Shown one piece after another: positions 51,648 through 60,848 of a stretch of DNA of 64,000 bases. Position 1 is the stretch's first letter; every line of letters begins with the position of its first letter. The DNA comes from Bryobacterales bacterium (lineage in GTDB: Bacteria; Acidobacteriota; Terriglobia; Bryobacterales; Bryobacteraceae): positions 62,001 to 126,000 of the forward strand of contig JADLBD010000144.1 of assembly GCA_020847975.1 (NCBI GenBank), written 5' to 3'. The position numbers and the translations under genes were made by a program. A model generated the notes under the pieces. The model saw only the letters and a program-made list of their open reading frames with translations. It had not been told where the DNA came from and did not search any database.

Positions 51648-52961
51648 TCAGGACATCACAGCCGGGTACACTTTGCGAATGGCGGCGGCGATATCCTCCG
51701 CGTCCTTCCGCGTGAATCGCGGATCCATCAGAACGCCCCCAAATCGATTCAATATGTCGATGGTGCGGGGGCACGTGTCCGCGCCGTAGCGGATCGCTTT
51801 CCCTCTCTCCGTCTGGAAACTCGGCCAGTTGGGATGGATGGTCTTCTTGGCAATGACATGAGGCAGCGTGGGCAGGATCACCGAGCCGCCCGGACGCGAC
51901 GCGGCCACATTCTCCGCCTTCATGGCCGCAAGAAAACGCTCGCAGCGCTCCTTCGCGCCGAAATCCAGGAAAACCCCCGTGCCGAGTTCGCCCTCCGGGT
52001 CGGGCAGATGCCGCAGGCGCACGCCCGGCAAATCGCGAACGCCCGCGTAGACCTGCCGCGCATTGCCCCGCACGGACGAGATGATGCGGTCGAGCTTGCG
52101 CACCTGCGCCAGCATCACTCCCCCCGTGAACTCGCTCATGCGATAGTTGGCGCCGAAGAACCAGTCGAGTTGCTGTTTGCCCACCGCGCTCTGGTGCGGA
52201 GCGCGAAAACCTCCGAGATCATGGAAGCGCGAGGCGCGTTCGAACAATTCAGGATTGTTAGTAACGACAGCCCCGCCTTCGCCCGCGGTGATGGTCTTGT
52301 TCAATTGCAGGCTGTAAATCCCGATATCGCCCATCGAGCCCACCGGCTTGCCCTTGTAGCTGGCGCCCACGCTCTGCGCGCAATCCTCGATCACCCGCAG
52401 ATTGTGCTTCCGGGCAATGGCGAGCACGCGATCCATATTGCACGGGTTGCCTTGCAGGTGGACCGCCATGATCGCCTTGGTGTGCGGCGTGATGCGGTGC
52501 TCGATGTCGTCAGGATCGATCGTGAACGAGGTGTCGATCTCCGCGCACACCGGCAGTCCTCCGGCAAGCTCCACCGCGTTGAAGCAGGAATGCCACGTCC
52601 AGGCAGGCAGAATCACCTCGTCGCCGGGGCCGATCTCGAGCGCCGCCACCGCGCATTGCAGCGCCGCCGTCCCCGAGGTCACCGCCAGCGCAAAGCGTGT
52701 CTGCATGCGCGAGGCGAACTCCTGCTCGAACTTCAGCACCTTCATCGGAGTCTTCGGGCCATACCAGCGGAAGGGCGATTTCGCCTCGAGGACATCCAGA
52801 AGTTCGGCGCGCTCTTTGTCGTCGTAAAACTCCGACCCCCAAAAGCCTGCCCGCAGCGGCTTTTCGCGGATGGGGGAGCCCCCGTCGATGGCGAGTCTCG
52901 GCGCGCCCTTGGCGGCGATGGCCGAAGCGGCGGCAGCCGTTGTGAAGTGCCTGCGATTCAT
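51648..52961 (-). CDS. DegT/DnrJ/EryC1/StrS aminotransferase with export-type N-terminus
   Basis: A 437-residue PLP enzyme. ATG 52961 follows GGGAGA by about ten bases and opens NRRHFTTAAAASAIAAKG, a twin-arginine-like signal. The catalytic Lys is in QLNKTITAGEGG, the pyridoxal Asp in IEDCAQSVGA and the SGTAALQ phosphate loop is present. DegT enzymes make amino sugars in the cytoplasm, so an exported member would be unusual, but Tat can carry folded PLP proteins. Its 5' end is duplicated in part at 58.1 kb. Confidence 0.85.
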   Translation of the reverse strand: MNRRHFTTAAAASAIAAKGAPRLAIDGGSPIREKPLRAGFWGSEFYDDKERAELLDVLEAKSPFRWYGPKTPMKVLKFEQEFASRMQTRFALAVTSGTAALQCAVAALEIGPGDEVILPAWTWHSCFNAVELAGGLPVCAEIDTSFTIDPDDIEHRITPHTKAIMAVHLQGNPCNMDRVLAIARKHNLRVIEDCAQSVGASYKGKPVGSMGDIGIYSLQLNKTITAGEGGAVVTNNPELFERASRFHDLGGFRAPHQSAVGKQQLDWFFGANYRMSEFTGGVMLAQVRKLDRIISSVRGNARQVYAGVRDLPGVRLRHLPDPEGELGTGVFLDFGAKERCERFLAAMKAENVAASRPGGSVILPTLPHVIAKKTIHPNWPSFQTERGKAIRYGADTCPRTIDILNRFGGVLMDPRFTRKDAEDIAAAIRKVYPAVMS

Positions 52962-53010
52962 CAGAATTGTCTCCCTGGTTGTCACGGTATTCCCTTTTGA
53001 ACCCCGCCGC
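52904..53010 (-). repeat. repeat copy A: leader and signal-peptide segment of the DegT gene
   Basis: About 107 bases covering the DegT-type gene's 5' untranslated leader, ATG and first 19 codons. They match 58075-58180 at about 85% by eye with one single-base gap, in the same orientation, 5.17 kb apart. Confidence 0.75.
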
Positions 53011-53030
53011 AAGGGCTACGCCCGCTTTTT

Positions 53031-56000
53031 CTACCAGAGCAGTTTCAAGGCGAACTGCACCTGACGGTTGGGGTTGGCGGTCGACGTGATCTGCGCCGTC
53101 TGGGGCTGGCCGATCACGTGATTCGGCATCCCGAATTGCGTCCGGTTGAAGAGGTTATAGAATTCCCCGCGGAACTCCAGACGGAAGTTCTCCCGCAGGC
53201 GAATCGGAATGAAACGGTGCAGGGCGAAGTCCACGTTGTTTGTCCCGGGACCGTACAACCCGTTGCGTCCGCCGTTTCCGTAAGTGTACGCCGGGGGAGT
53301 GACGAAACAGCTTGCGTCGTAATAGCGGTTTGGCGTCCAGTTGGATAGAGCGCCGTTGCAGACCCGGTTGGGCCAGTTGGTTGTGCCCATATTCAGGTTG
53401 TCGAGCGGCAGCACCACGGTAAAGGGCGTGCCGTCCTGCGCCGTCCAGATGCCGCTGGCCTGCCAGTCGCCGAGGACTACGCGCCCCACGCCCGACTGCA
53501 GGTACTTTCGCCCCTTGCCGAACGGCGGGTCCCATGTCAGGCTGAGAACGCTGCGCAGCGGAGAGTTCGAGGTCATGGGCCCGCGCTCCGCTCGCAGGTC
53601 GTACGGATTTTGAATCCCCTCGGCGGCGCCGCAATACGAACAGCCGTCCAGGCCGACGCCGGAGTTCATGTCAATCCCGCGGCCCCAGGTGAAGCTGTGC
53701 AGAAACGCCAGCCCATGCGACATGTGGCGTTCCAACCGCGTGGACAACCCCTCGTAGTAACTCCGGCCGAAGGGCAGGTAGGATGTGATAGGCGCCAGCG
53801 TGACCGCCCCAAACCGCCGCCGCGTCGCAATCCCGCCGGGACCCGGCGCCAACGGCTGATTCGCGGGCACGGCATTCCAAAGCCCGTAGCTGTTATTGCC
53901 GACATAGGTCACTTCCAGCACCGTATCCCGCAGAACTTGTTTTTGCAGGCTCAGGTTCCACTGGTTGACCACCGGGGTCTTCCAGTAATCCGGCCAGTAG
54001 AGCAAGGTGGACGTAGCCGAGCGGAGGAATACGAATTCCTGCGGAGTGGCCGTCTTTGGTAATGGCAGGCTGCCGCTGAGATGGAACGCGGTGGAAGGCG
54101 ACACGCGGTCGCCGTCGACATTCACGCTGCCGTACCCGACAAACGGCGGATTGTTGGTCATCATGTTTCCCACGCCGGTCTGTTCATCGGGATTGCCGTA
54201 GAACATGCCGTAACCGCCGCGGATGGTCAGGTCGCCTGTGTGGGGGATGCGGTAGGCAAAGCCGAAGCGCGGCGCGAAGTTGTTGCGGTCGACGCGCATC
54301 AGCCCCCTCGAGTTGCCGTCCAGACCGGCAAAGATCATCTTTCCGAAGTCCTTCGAGCTTGGGTCGATGATGAAGTCGGCGTAGCGGTCATCTACATCGT
54401 AAATGGGAAAGTAGAGTTCGTAACGCAGGCCTAAGTTGAGAGTAAGTCGAGAGGTAACTTTCCAGTCGTCCTGAAAGTAAGCAAAGGAGTTGGTGGAGCG
54501 CAGATTGCTGACTCCCGTGCTGCTGCTGCGCACGGTGTTGGCAAGCCCCAACAGCATATCGGCGAGCCCGGCGCCGGTGCCGGGGCGCGCCTGGGGATTT
54601 TGTGTGTAGCTCCCGTCGAACGTGAAGACGCCGCGGCCCTGCAGCGTGGTGAACGTGTACATCTTCTGGAACTGGTAAGTGAAGCCCATCTTGAGAATGT
54701 GGTTGCCGACGATCTTTGTGGCGTTATCGGAAACCTCCCACGTGGCTGAAGTCTTCGCCAGCGGGACATTGGTCAGGCCCGAAGGCTGTGCGCCCAGGCC
54801 GGTAAGTCCATTTACGTTGAACGTCGGCGTGCTGCTGTCCACTCCGGGAGCCAGGGCGCCCGGAATGATCTCATTCCTGGCGAGCACGGCATCCTTGTCG
54901 ATGCCCGGACGAGTCCAGGCGAAGCGTAATTCATTCACCAGCGTGGGGCTGAAGGCGCGCGTATAGCCGAGGCCGAGATTCCAGGCCGGCATGTGCTGGT
55001 TGACGCCCGTCCCCGCCGGTTCCGGCAGGGCCGCATCGGCATTAATCGTGCCGCGGTTCATCCCGAAGCGCGCAAAAAAGCTATCCTTGTCGCTCAGCGT
55101 GTAATCGTGGCGCACCGTCAGGTTTTGCAGGCTCGTACTATAGGTGGCATTGCGGACATAGTTGGAGCCGGCGGTGGGGAGGTTGGGATCGGGGTAAGAT
55201 GCGGCGAGTGACTTTCCAATGGAATTGAACGCCGGCGCCGGCACGGTGTTACTCGGATACGGTGTGCGTGTTGCGGCGGCGCCCGTTCCTGTCGTGCTGA
55301 ACGGGTCAAAGATCGCGTTCGGGAATACGCCGTTCTTCATCTCCTGAGAAGGCACGGTGGAGATGTTGGTCTGCATCTGGCGGATCTCGGTCCCCTGGTA
55401 GGCGCCGAACAGGAAGGCCTTGTTCTTCTTGATGGGACCGCCGAGCGATCCGCCGAACTGGTTATACGAAAGGTGCGGCACAGGGCCCGGGGGCGCGAAA
55501 ATATCCCTCGCTCCCACCGCGCTGTTGCGCAGAAAATCGAACGCGGAGCCGTGGATCTCGTTCGTCCCGCTCCTGGTGACCACGCTCACCACGCCGCCCG
55601 CCGAACTCCCATACTCGGCGGAGAAATTCCCGGTCTGCACCTTGAACTCCTGGATGGCCTCCAGTGACGGGCGAAGCGCGTCGCGCTGGTGATTGTCGAT
55701 GCCGCGAATCTGCGACTGGTTGCTGCCGCCATCGAGCAGATACTGGTTCTGCATCCCGCGGTTCCCGTACGCCGAAAAGCTCTGGTCCTTGTTCGCCGAC
55801 GGCACCACGCCTGGCGTGAGCAGCGAAAGCTGCATGTAGTTCCGGCCGTTGAGCGGCAACTGCTGCGTGGTGCGGTCGTCAATCACTTGTCCGAGCGCGT
55901 TTGTCGACGTGTTCAACAGAGGGACCTGCGCCTCGATGGTGACCGACTGGGTAGTCTCGCCGAGTTCGAGAGTCACCCGCAACGAGACCGTCTCCGTCAC

Positions 56001-56294
56001 ACGCAGCACCACGCCGCGCTGCGTCGTCGTGCGGAAACCCTGCTTCTCAATCTTGAGATCGTAAGTGCCGGGATTCAGCAGCGGCATGGCCGCCAGCCCC
56101 GTCGGACCGGTGGTCACGGATCGAACGAGCGAACCGGTCTCGGTTCCGGTGACGGTGACCCTGGCATCGGGCAGCATAGCCCCCGAGGGGTCGCTGACCA
56201 GGATGTCAATCTCCCCTCCGGCTGACTGCGCCCGCAGCGCCGGCAGCGCTGACAGAAGAATGAATAGAAGAAACAATCTTAGCTTGCTCGGCAT
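53031..56294 (-). CDS. Oar-like TonB-dependent outer-membrane receptor
   Basis: A 1,087-residue protein from ATG 56294 (GGGGAG before it; the frame extends 48 codons up without a signal). Signal peptide with ALPALRAQ end; carboxypeptidase-regulatory-like domain at about 25-115 (ILVSDPSGAMLPDARVTVTG, GTYDLKIEKQGF); plug with LPLNGRNYMQLSLLTPGV and EFKVQTGNFSAEYGSSAGG; then a long beta-barrel ending in a terminal aromatic-rich strand (ALKLLW). Typical Acidobacteria Oar proteins bring in polymers or peptides. The gene is on the minus strand ahead of the DegT gene by 69 bases. Confidence 0.88.
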   Translation of the reverse strand: MPSKLRLFLLFILLSALPALRAQSAGGEIDILVSDPSGAMLPDARVTVTGTETGSLVRSVTTGPTGLAAMPLLNPGTYDLKIEKQGFRTTTQRGVVLRVTETVSLRVTLELGETTQSVTIEAQVPLLNTSTNALGQVIDDRTTQQLPLNGRNYMQLSLLTPGVVPSANKDQSFSAYGNRGMQNQYLLDGGSNQSQIRGIDNHQRDALRPSLEAIQEFKVQTGNFSAEYGSSAGGVVSVVTRSGTNEIHGSAFDFLRNSAVGARDIFAPPGPVPHLSYNQFGGSLGGPIKKNKAFLFGAYQGTEIRQMQTNISTVPSQEMKNGVFPNAIFDPFSTTGTGAAATRTPYPSNTVPAPAFNSIGKSLAASYPDPNLPTAGSNYVRNATYSTSLQNLTVRHDYTLSDKDSFFARFGMNRGTINADAALPEPAGTGVNQHMPAWNLGLGYTRAFSPTLVNELRFAWTRPGIDKDAVLARNEIIPGALAPGVDSSTPTFNVNGLTGLGAQPSGLTNVPLAKTSATWEVSDNATKIVGNHILKMGFTYQFQKMYTFTTLQGRGVFTFDGSYTQNPQARPGTGAGLADMLLGLANTVRSSSTGVSNLRSTNSFAYFQDDWKVTSRLTLNLGLRYELYFPIYDVDDRYADFIIDPSSKDFGKMIFAGLDGNSRGLMRVDRNNFAPRFGFAYRIPHTGDLTIRGGYGMFYGNPDEQTGVGNMMTNNPPFVGYGSVNVDGDRVSPSTAFHLSGSLPLPKTATPQEFVFLRSATSTLLYWPDYWKTPVVNQWNLSLQKQVLRDTVLEVTYVGNNSYGLWNAVPANQPLAPGPGGIATRRRFGAVTLAPITSYLPFGRSYYEGLSTRLERHMSHGLAFLHSFTWGRGIDMNSGVGLDGCSYCGAAEGIQNPYDLRAERGPMTSNSPLRSVLSLTWDPPFGKGRKYLQSGVGRVVLGDWQASGIWTAQDGTPFTVVLPLDNLNMGTTNWPNRVCNGALSNWTPNRYYDASCFVTPPAYTYGNGGRNGLYGPGTNNVDFALHRFIPIRLRENFRLEFRGEFYNLFNRTQFGMPNHVIGQPQTAQITSTANPNRQVQFALKLLW

Positions 56295-56385
56295 GACAAC
56301 TCCCCTTCCCTCCGCTGCCTCCGGCGGCAACCCGCCGGAGCTCACAATTCGGAGCCCCTCAAAGCAAGGCCAGTACACACCACGC

Positions 56386-58041
56386 CTATTCCGCAGTGGC
56401 CAGCAACTCGGCTTGAAGCTTTCGGAACGCGGCGGCATCCCGAACGTAGCTGGTCAGTCCAGGAATTGCGGATCGCGCAAGCTGCCCCGCCTTTTCCTCG
56501 TTTCGAACGGCGGCCGCCCTCAATAACTCGTAGTCCTCGATGCCTTCCATCATCGCTTCGAACCGGATCGAGCTGTGAATACTCTTGCCTTCTTTCCACG
56601 GATAGGTGACGAACGCGTCGCCGGCCGGAAGCAGATCGTGGCCCGCGTTGATTATGGGTTGTGTGTCCGCGTAGGGATCTTCCGGCCAGTAGTTGCCTCC
56701 CCAGTGCAGGAAGCCCGTAAAACCGTACCTGAAATTGAACCAGTGCAGAAGCCTGGCTTTGACCAGCGGCTGCTGGATGAACCGGTTCAGGTGCCGGCCC
56801 TGCGGATACAGGCATGTGTAATACCAGGCCTGGCCGCCCTTCTCCACGTGCCGCCGAATCGCGTCGAAGGCATCGTCGAACCTGCCGAGTTGCGGCACCC
56901 AGATGTCGCACGCCTCGCCGAGCAATCCGGCCGTCTGGTCGATCGCGTCGATCGTCTTTACTCCGGGCATCGTTTTGCGCACCAGCTCCACATACCGCAT
57001 GTAGACCGGCGGCTCGGCGCCGTGCGCTTCGTCAAGAACGTGCTGCACATACCGGTCGAGCCGGCCTTTCTCTTTCAGGTGCGCATAAAGCGCGGGCAGA
57101 AATGAGTTGACGTGGGCTTCGGCGCGCGGGTCGCCCGGATCGAGCGCTGCTCTCTTCACTTCGCCGCCCTCGATGATGAACGCGGGCACTGTCAGCGGCG
57201 AGTTGTATCCGGAAGCCCGGCTCAGAAGGTGGCCGCCTTCGATCACCCCGGCCGCTCCCGCCTTCTCGAAAATCTCGATGAAGCGGTCAAGCCGCGAGAA
57301 ATCGTAGGAGACCGATCCCCCCGTTGCGCGCGCCGCCGTCAAGTCCAGAACCGGCGTGAGGATCACGTTCTGCCGGTGCTCGCCGATCACCCGCGCGATG
57401 TTCCTCAGAACCTCCCAGTAGCGGTCCGGGCTGCCATCGAGATCGTAATAGCGCCCCAGCCTCTCTTCATCGAAAGTGAACCAGTTCGTCACCCTCAAGG
57501 TTTGTTCCGGAACCGTCGCTTTCGCCACCCGGATCTCAAAAGGCAGCGTGGCCACTTTCTGTTTCCCCGCCTTGAACACCGCCCGCCCGCTGTAGGCCCC
57601 CGATTGCGTGCCCGCGGGCGCGAACACCGTAATCCATACCGCCGTCGTCTCCTTCCCCGGCAGGCGGAACGAAGTCTCTTCGAACAACGGATCGGGGAAT
57701 CTCCCGGGAGCGCTGCGGATCAGTTCGTCAGCGGGCGACTTCGGCGGATCCGAGCGGACCGGCACGTAGCCCACTCTCCGGACCGTCGTCTTCAACCCCC
57801 CTCGCAACTCTACCGTGACCTGGAAGTTCTCCACCGCATCGGCCGGCCGGACGGCGAACTGCAAACTCGCATGCCCGTTTCGCGGGACTGCCCAAGGCTG
57901 GCGGCTCGCCTGGTTGGTCCCTGCATTGTCGTCCGGAAAGACTTTGATGAGCGAGTCCACCTGCCAAACCGCTATCTTCGGCGCGGCGCAAACCAGTAGG
58001 CTGCCGAGCAGCAACAACCCGGCAAGACGGACAGGACACAT
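56386..58041 (-). CDS. exported DUF4091 / GH123-like glycoside hydrolase
   Basis: A 551-residue protein with a signal peptide (MCPVRLAGLLLLGSLLVCAA). An N-terminal beta-sandwich is followed by a (beta/alpha)8-like domain with the Asp-Glu pair VLDEAHGAEPP, corresponding to the catalytic pair of GH123 beta-N-acetylgalactosaminidases, and the C-terminal signature FEAMMEGIEDYELLRA of DUF4091. HWGGNYWPEDPY is the substrate region. It lies between the Oar-like receptor and the kinase; a degrader of host or biofilm glycan imported by the receptor is plausible. Confidence 0.8.
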   Translation of the reverse strand: MCPVRLAGLLLLGSLLVCAAPKIAVWQVDSLIKVFPDDNAGTNQASRQPWAVPRNGHASLQFAVRPADAVENFQVTVELRGGLKTTVRRVGYVPVRSDPPKSPADELIRSAPGRFPDPLFEETSFRLPGKETTAVWITVFAPAGTQSGAYSGRAVFKAGKQKVATLPFEIRVAKATVPEQTLRVTNWFTFDEERLGRYYDLDGSPDRYWEVLRNIARVIGEHRQNVILTPVLDLTAARATGGSVSYDFSRLDRFIEIFEKAGAAGVIEGGHLLSRASGYNSPLTVPAFIIEGGEVKRAALDPGDPRAEAHVNSFLPALYAHLKEKGRLDRYVQHVLDEAHGAEPPVYMRYVELVRKTMPGVKTIDAIDQTAGLLGEACDIWVPQLGRFDDAFDAIRRHVEKGGQAWYYTCLYPQGRHLNRFIQQPLVKARLLHWFNFRYGFTGFLHWGGNYWPEDPYADTQPIINAGHDLLPAGDAFVTYPWKEGKSIHSSIRFEAMMEGIEDYELLRAAAVRNEEKAGQLARSAIPGLTSYVRDAAAFRKLQAELLATAE

Positions 58042-58072
58042 AGAGGTTGATCATATCACCGCAACAGCGGAA

Positions 58073-58132
58073 CCCGCCCTTGGCGGCCATGGCCGAAGCA
58101 GCGGCGGCCGCCGTCAAGTGCCTGCCGTTCAT
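58073..58132 (-). pseudogene. truncated start of a DegT-type gene
   Basis: Reading from ATG 58132, the first 20 residues (MNGRHLTAAAAASAMAAKGG) repeat the DegT signal peptide, then similarity stops and the frame runs on into unrelated sequence. It is a fragment left by duplication. It lies in the 167-base gap between the DUF4091 gene and the kinase. Confidence 0.6.
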
Positions 58133-58180
58133 CAGAATTTCCCCCCGGGCCTTCACGATTTCCCTTTTGAACCGCGCCGC
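58075..58180 (-). repeat. repeat copy B of the DegT leader segment
   Basis: Partner of 52904-53010. The match covers the 5' leader (sharing ttcaaaaggga), the start codon and the signal-peptide codons. Confidence 0.75.
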
Positions 58181-58194
58181 GTGGGGAATACAAT
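58167..58194 (+). promoter_or_regulatory. sigma70-like promoter of the kinase gene
   Basis: TTGAAC (58167-58172), 16-base spacer, TACAAT (58189-58194). The -35 lies inside repeat copy B, the -10 just outside it. The predicted start is only about 8 bases from the kinase ATG, so the leader would be very short. Confidence 0.4.
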
Positions 58195-58208
58195 ACCCGA
58201 AAGGGGCT

Positions 58209-60848
58209 ATGGACTCTGAGGTGAAGCGCTGGTTCTTTCTGGCGCTGGAGCAGCCTGCCGGTTCGCGCACCGCCTTCCTCGATGTGGAGTGCGGAGACGC
58301 GCGGGTGCTTGTGGAGGTGAAAGCCCTGCTCGCGCATGACGGCGAGGAGTGTCCGGAATGGATTGAGGCCGTCGGCGGCGAAGTCCGCCTTGCGGCGAGT
58401 GACTTCACCTCCGAGCACCCCGGCCAGCGCATCGGCCCCTTTGTGCTGCGGCGCGTCGTGGGCCAGGGAGGCATGGGCCATGTTTGGGCAGCCGAGCGTG
58501 CCGACGGCGAGGTGAGCCAGTGGGTGGCTATCAAGTTCCTCGATCGGAGCAGCCCGGCCGCCATGCGATACTTCCTCCAGGAGCGGGAAATTCTCGCCGG
58601 CATGCGGCACGCCCACATCGCCGGCCTCTATGACGCCGGAACGACGCCGGAAGGGCGTCCCTACGCGGTCATGGAACTGGTGGCGGGCGAGCCGATCGAC
58701 CGCTACTGCGACGCAAAGCTACTTCCAATCCGCGAACGCGTGCGCATAATGCGACTGGTCTGCGAAGCCGTGCAGTACGCTCATCAACGGCTGATCGTGC
58801 ACCGCGACATCAAGCCCGCCAACATCCTGGTGGGCGAGAACGGGCAGCCCAAACTGCTGGATTTCGGCATCGCCAAAGACCTGCGGCTGGCAGCCGAACA
58901 GACGCGGTTGGGCGCGCTGACACCGGAATATGCCAGTCCGGAGCAGGTGATGGGGGAACCGGTGAGTGTGGCGACCGACGTTTACGGCTTGGGCGCCCTC
59001 CTGTACAAACTGGTTTCCGGGCGCGCGCCGCGAGCGTTCGTCTCGGCGTCGCCGGCCGAAATGGTGAGCGCCGTAACGGAGAGGCGCATCGATCCGGCGG
59101 GAGTCGATCGCGACCTCGAGAATATTCTCGCCAAGGCAACACACCGGGACCCCGCTCGCCGCTACGGCAGCGCGCGCGAACTGTCCGACGATTTGGCAGC
59201 TTATCTCGAAGGCCGTCCCGTAAAGGCGACTCCCGATAGCTCGCTCTACCGCTGGCGGAGATTTGCAAGACGCCACTGGGTGGGCCTGGCCGCCGCGTTG
59301 GCCGTTGCGGCAAGTCTTGCGGCCGGCGTCGCCATCGCATGGCGCGAAGCGCGGCAGGCAAAAATGCGCGCCGATCAGGTACGGCAGCTCTCCAACCGCC
59401 TCATCTTCGATATCTACCGCGACGTGGTGAACCTTCCCGGAGCCAGTACGGCGCGCCAGAAGATCGCGGCGACGGCCAGTGAGTATCTGAACACGCTGGC
59501 GCCCGGCGCGAAGGGCGACCCCGACCTGGCGGCGGAGCTGATTGAAGCCTACACGCAGTTGGGCCAGACCCAGGGCCTCACCGGCGACACGCGCCAGGCA
59601 ATGGAAACCCTCGAAAAAGGCCTGGTCTTGGCTGACGGCCTGCGCGAGCGCGGCCTGGTGACCGGGAACCGCATTGGTCCCGTGGTTGCTGCCTACACCT
59701 TGATCGCGATGGACTACCGGTTCCTGCAACAGGGCGACAAGGCGCGCGCCGTGGTGGCGAGAGTCCTCCCTCTGGCCGATCGCCTGCCCGCCAGGTACGC
59801 GGCGCGCATTCACACAGAGGCGGGCCGGTCCGAAGGGCTCTTTGGATCACAAGACAGCGCGATCATGCATTTCGAGCGCGGCGAGCATCTGTACACCGAG
59901 GCTATCCTCGAAGATCCCGCGTGGGCACTGAAATTCGACTTGGCGAAACTGCTCGGCGAAAAGGGCCAGATCGAGACCGATCTCCGCCGATTCGGCAAGG
60001 CCGGGAAAGCCTACCGGCGCGCGATCGCTCTCCTCGAAGAACGCGCGCGGCAGGATCCGCATGACATGCAGAACCTGCGGATTCTGGAACTCACCTCGTT
60101 ATGGATGGCGCGAATGCTGTATTCGCCCGATCATTTGCACGCCGGCCGCTACGAAGAGGCGGAGCCCTATTACCGCGGGGCGCTCGCCCTGAGTGAACAG
60201 ATTGTGAAGTCCGATCCCGCGGGCCATACGTATGTTCTCGATCAGGCGCGTGCGGCGATCAGCCTGAGCGGCTTCCTGACCGCCCGCCGGCCCGCCGAAG
60301 CGTTCGAGGTGGCCGAGCGTGTGCGGCCGGCGCTCGAATCCACGCCCGCCCGGCTCTTTGACCGGAGCCGCTTTCAATTCGCCCTCTGGCTGCGCGAGGC
60401 CGCGGCGCTGCGGACCATGGGACGAAGCGGCGCGGCACGCGCGGCGGTGGAGCGCGCCGGTCACATTCTGGATGATATGCGGCGCAAGATCACTCCGGCC
60501 GAGTACATGACCGATTTCCGGCAGTGGAAAGCCGCTGAGGCTGCCACGGAGGAAGCGGCCGGCCTCTGCCCGGCGGCGTTGCTTGCGGCGAGCGAAGTGC
60601 TGCCGCGAAGCCCGGAGGAAGAAAACCGGACCTACGAATCGAACCTCGTTGCCGCCCTCGAAGTGGCAGTGCGCTGCAGCCGGAAAGCGGATCCGGCGGC
60701 TGCTCTCGCGGCGCAGCGGCAACTCGCGCGCTTGTGGCGGCGATGGAGCCAATCGGCGCCCGAGGCGCGCTACATTGCCGCGGAAGCGGAAAGCGCGGAA
60801 GCGGCGCTGGCCAGGATGACCGCCGCTAGTGCGTCATCGCGTAGATGA
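58209..60848 (+). CDS. membrane-anchored Ser/Thr protein kinase with TPR-like C-terminus
   Basis: An 879-residue Hanks-type kinase from ATG 58209. P-loop GQGGMG (85-90), VAIK with Lys109, HRDIKPANIL with Asp200, DFG at 218-220, TPEYASPEQ activation segment. A membrane helix at about 357-378 (WVGLAAALAVAASLAAGVAIAW-type) separates it from a helical, TPR-like outer part of about 500 residues. This architecture is common in Acidobacteria and Planctomycetes signalling. Neighbours give no target. Its last 23 bases overlap the convergent DUF4159 gene. Confidence 0.88.
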   Translation: MDSEVKRWFFLALEQPAGSRTAFLDVECGDARVLVEVKALLAHDGEECPEWIEAVGGEVRLAASDFTSEHPGQRIGPFVLRRVVGQGGMGHVWAAERADGEVSQWVAIKFLDRSSPAAMRYFLQEREILAGMRHAHIAGLYDAGTTPEGRPYAVMELVAGEPIDRYCDAKLLPIRERVRIMRLVCEAVQYAHQRLIVHRDIKPANILVGENGQPKLLDFGIAKDLRLAAEQTRLGALTPEYASPEQVMGEPVSVATDVYGLGALLYKLVSGRAPRAFVSASPAEMVSAVTERRIDPAGVDRDLENILAKATHRDPARRYGSARELSDDLAAYLEGRPVKATPDSSLYRWRRFARRHWVGLAAALAVAASLAAGVAIAWREARQAKMRADQVRQLSNRLIFDIYRDVVNLPGASTARQKIAATASEYLNTLAPGAKGDPDLAAELIEAYTQLGQTQGLTGDTRQAMETLEKGLVLADGLRERGLVTGNRIGPVVAAYTLIAMDYRFLQQGDKARAVVARVLPLADRLPARYAARIHTEAGRSEGLFGSQDSAIMHFERGEHLYTEAILEDPAWALKFDLAKLLGEKGQIETDLRRFGKAGKAYRRAIALLEERARQDPHDMQNLRILELTSLWMARMLYSPDHLHAGRYEEAEPYYRGALALSEQIVKSDPAGHTYVLDQARAAISLSGFLTARRPAEAFEVAERVRPALESTPARLFDRSRFQFALWLREAAALRTMGRSGAARAAVERAGHILDDMRRKITPAEYMTDFRQWKAAEAATEEAAGLCPAALLAASEVLPRSPEEENRTYESNLVAALEVAVRCSRKADPAAALAAQRQLARLWRRWSQSAPEARYIAAEAESAEAALARMTAASASSRR

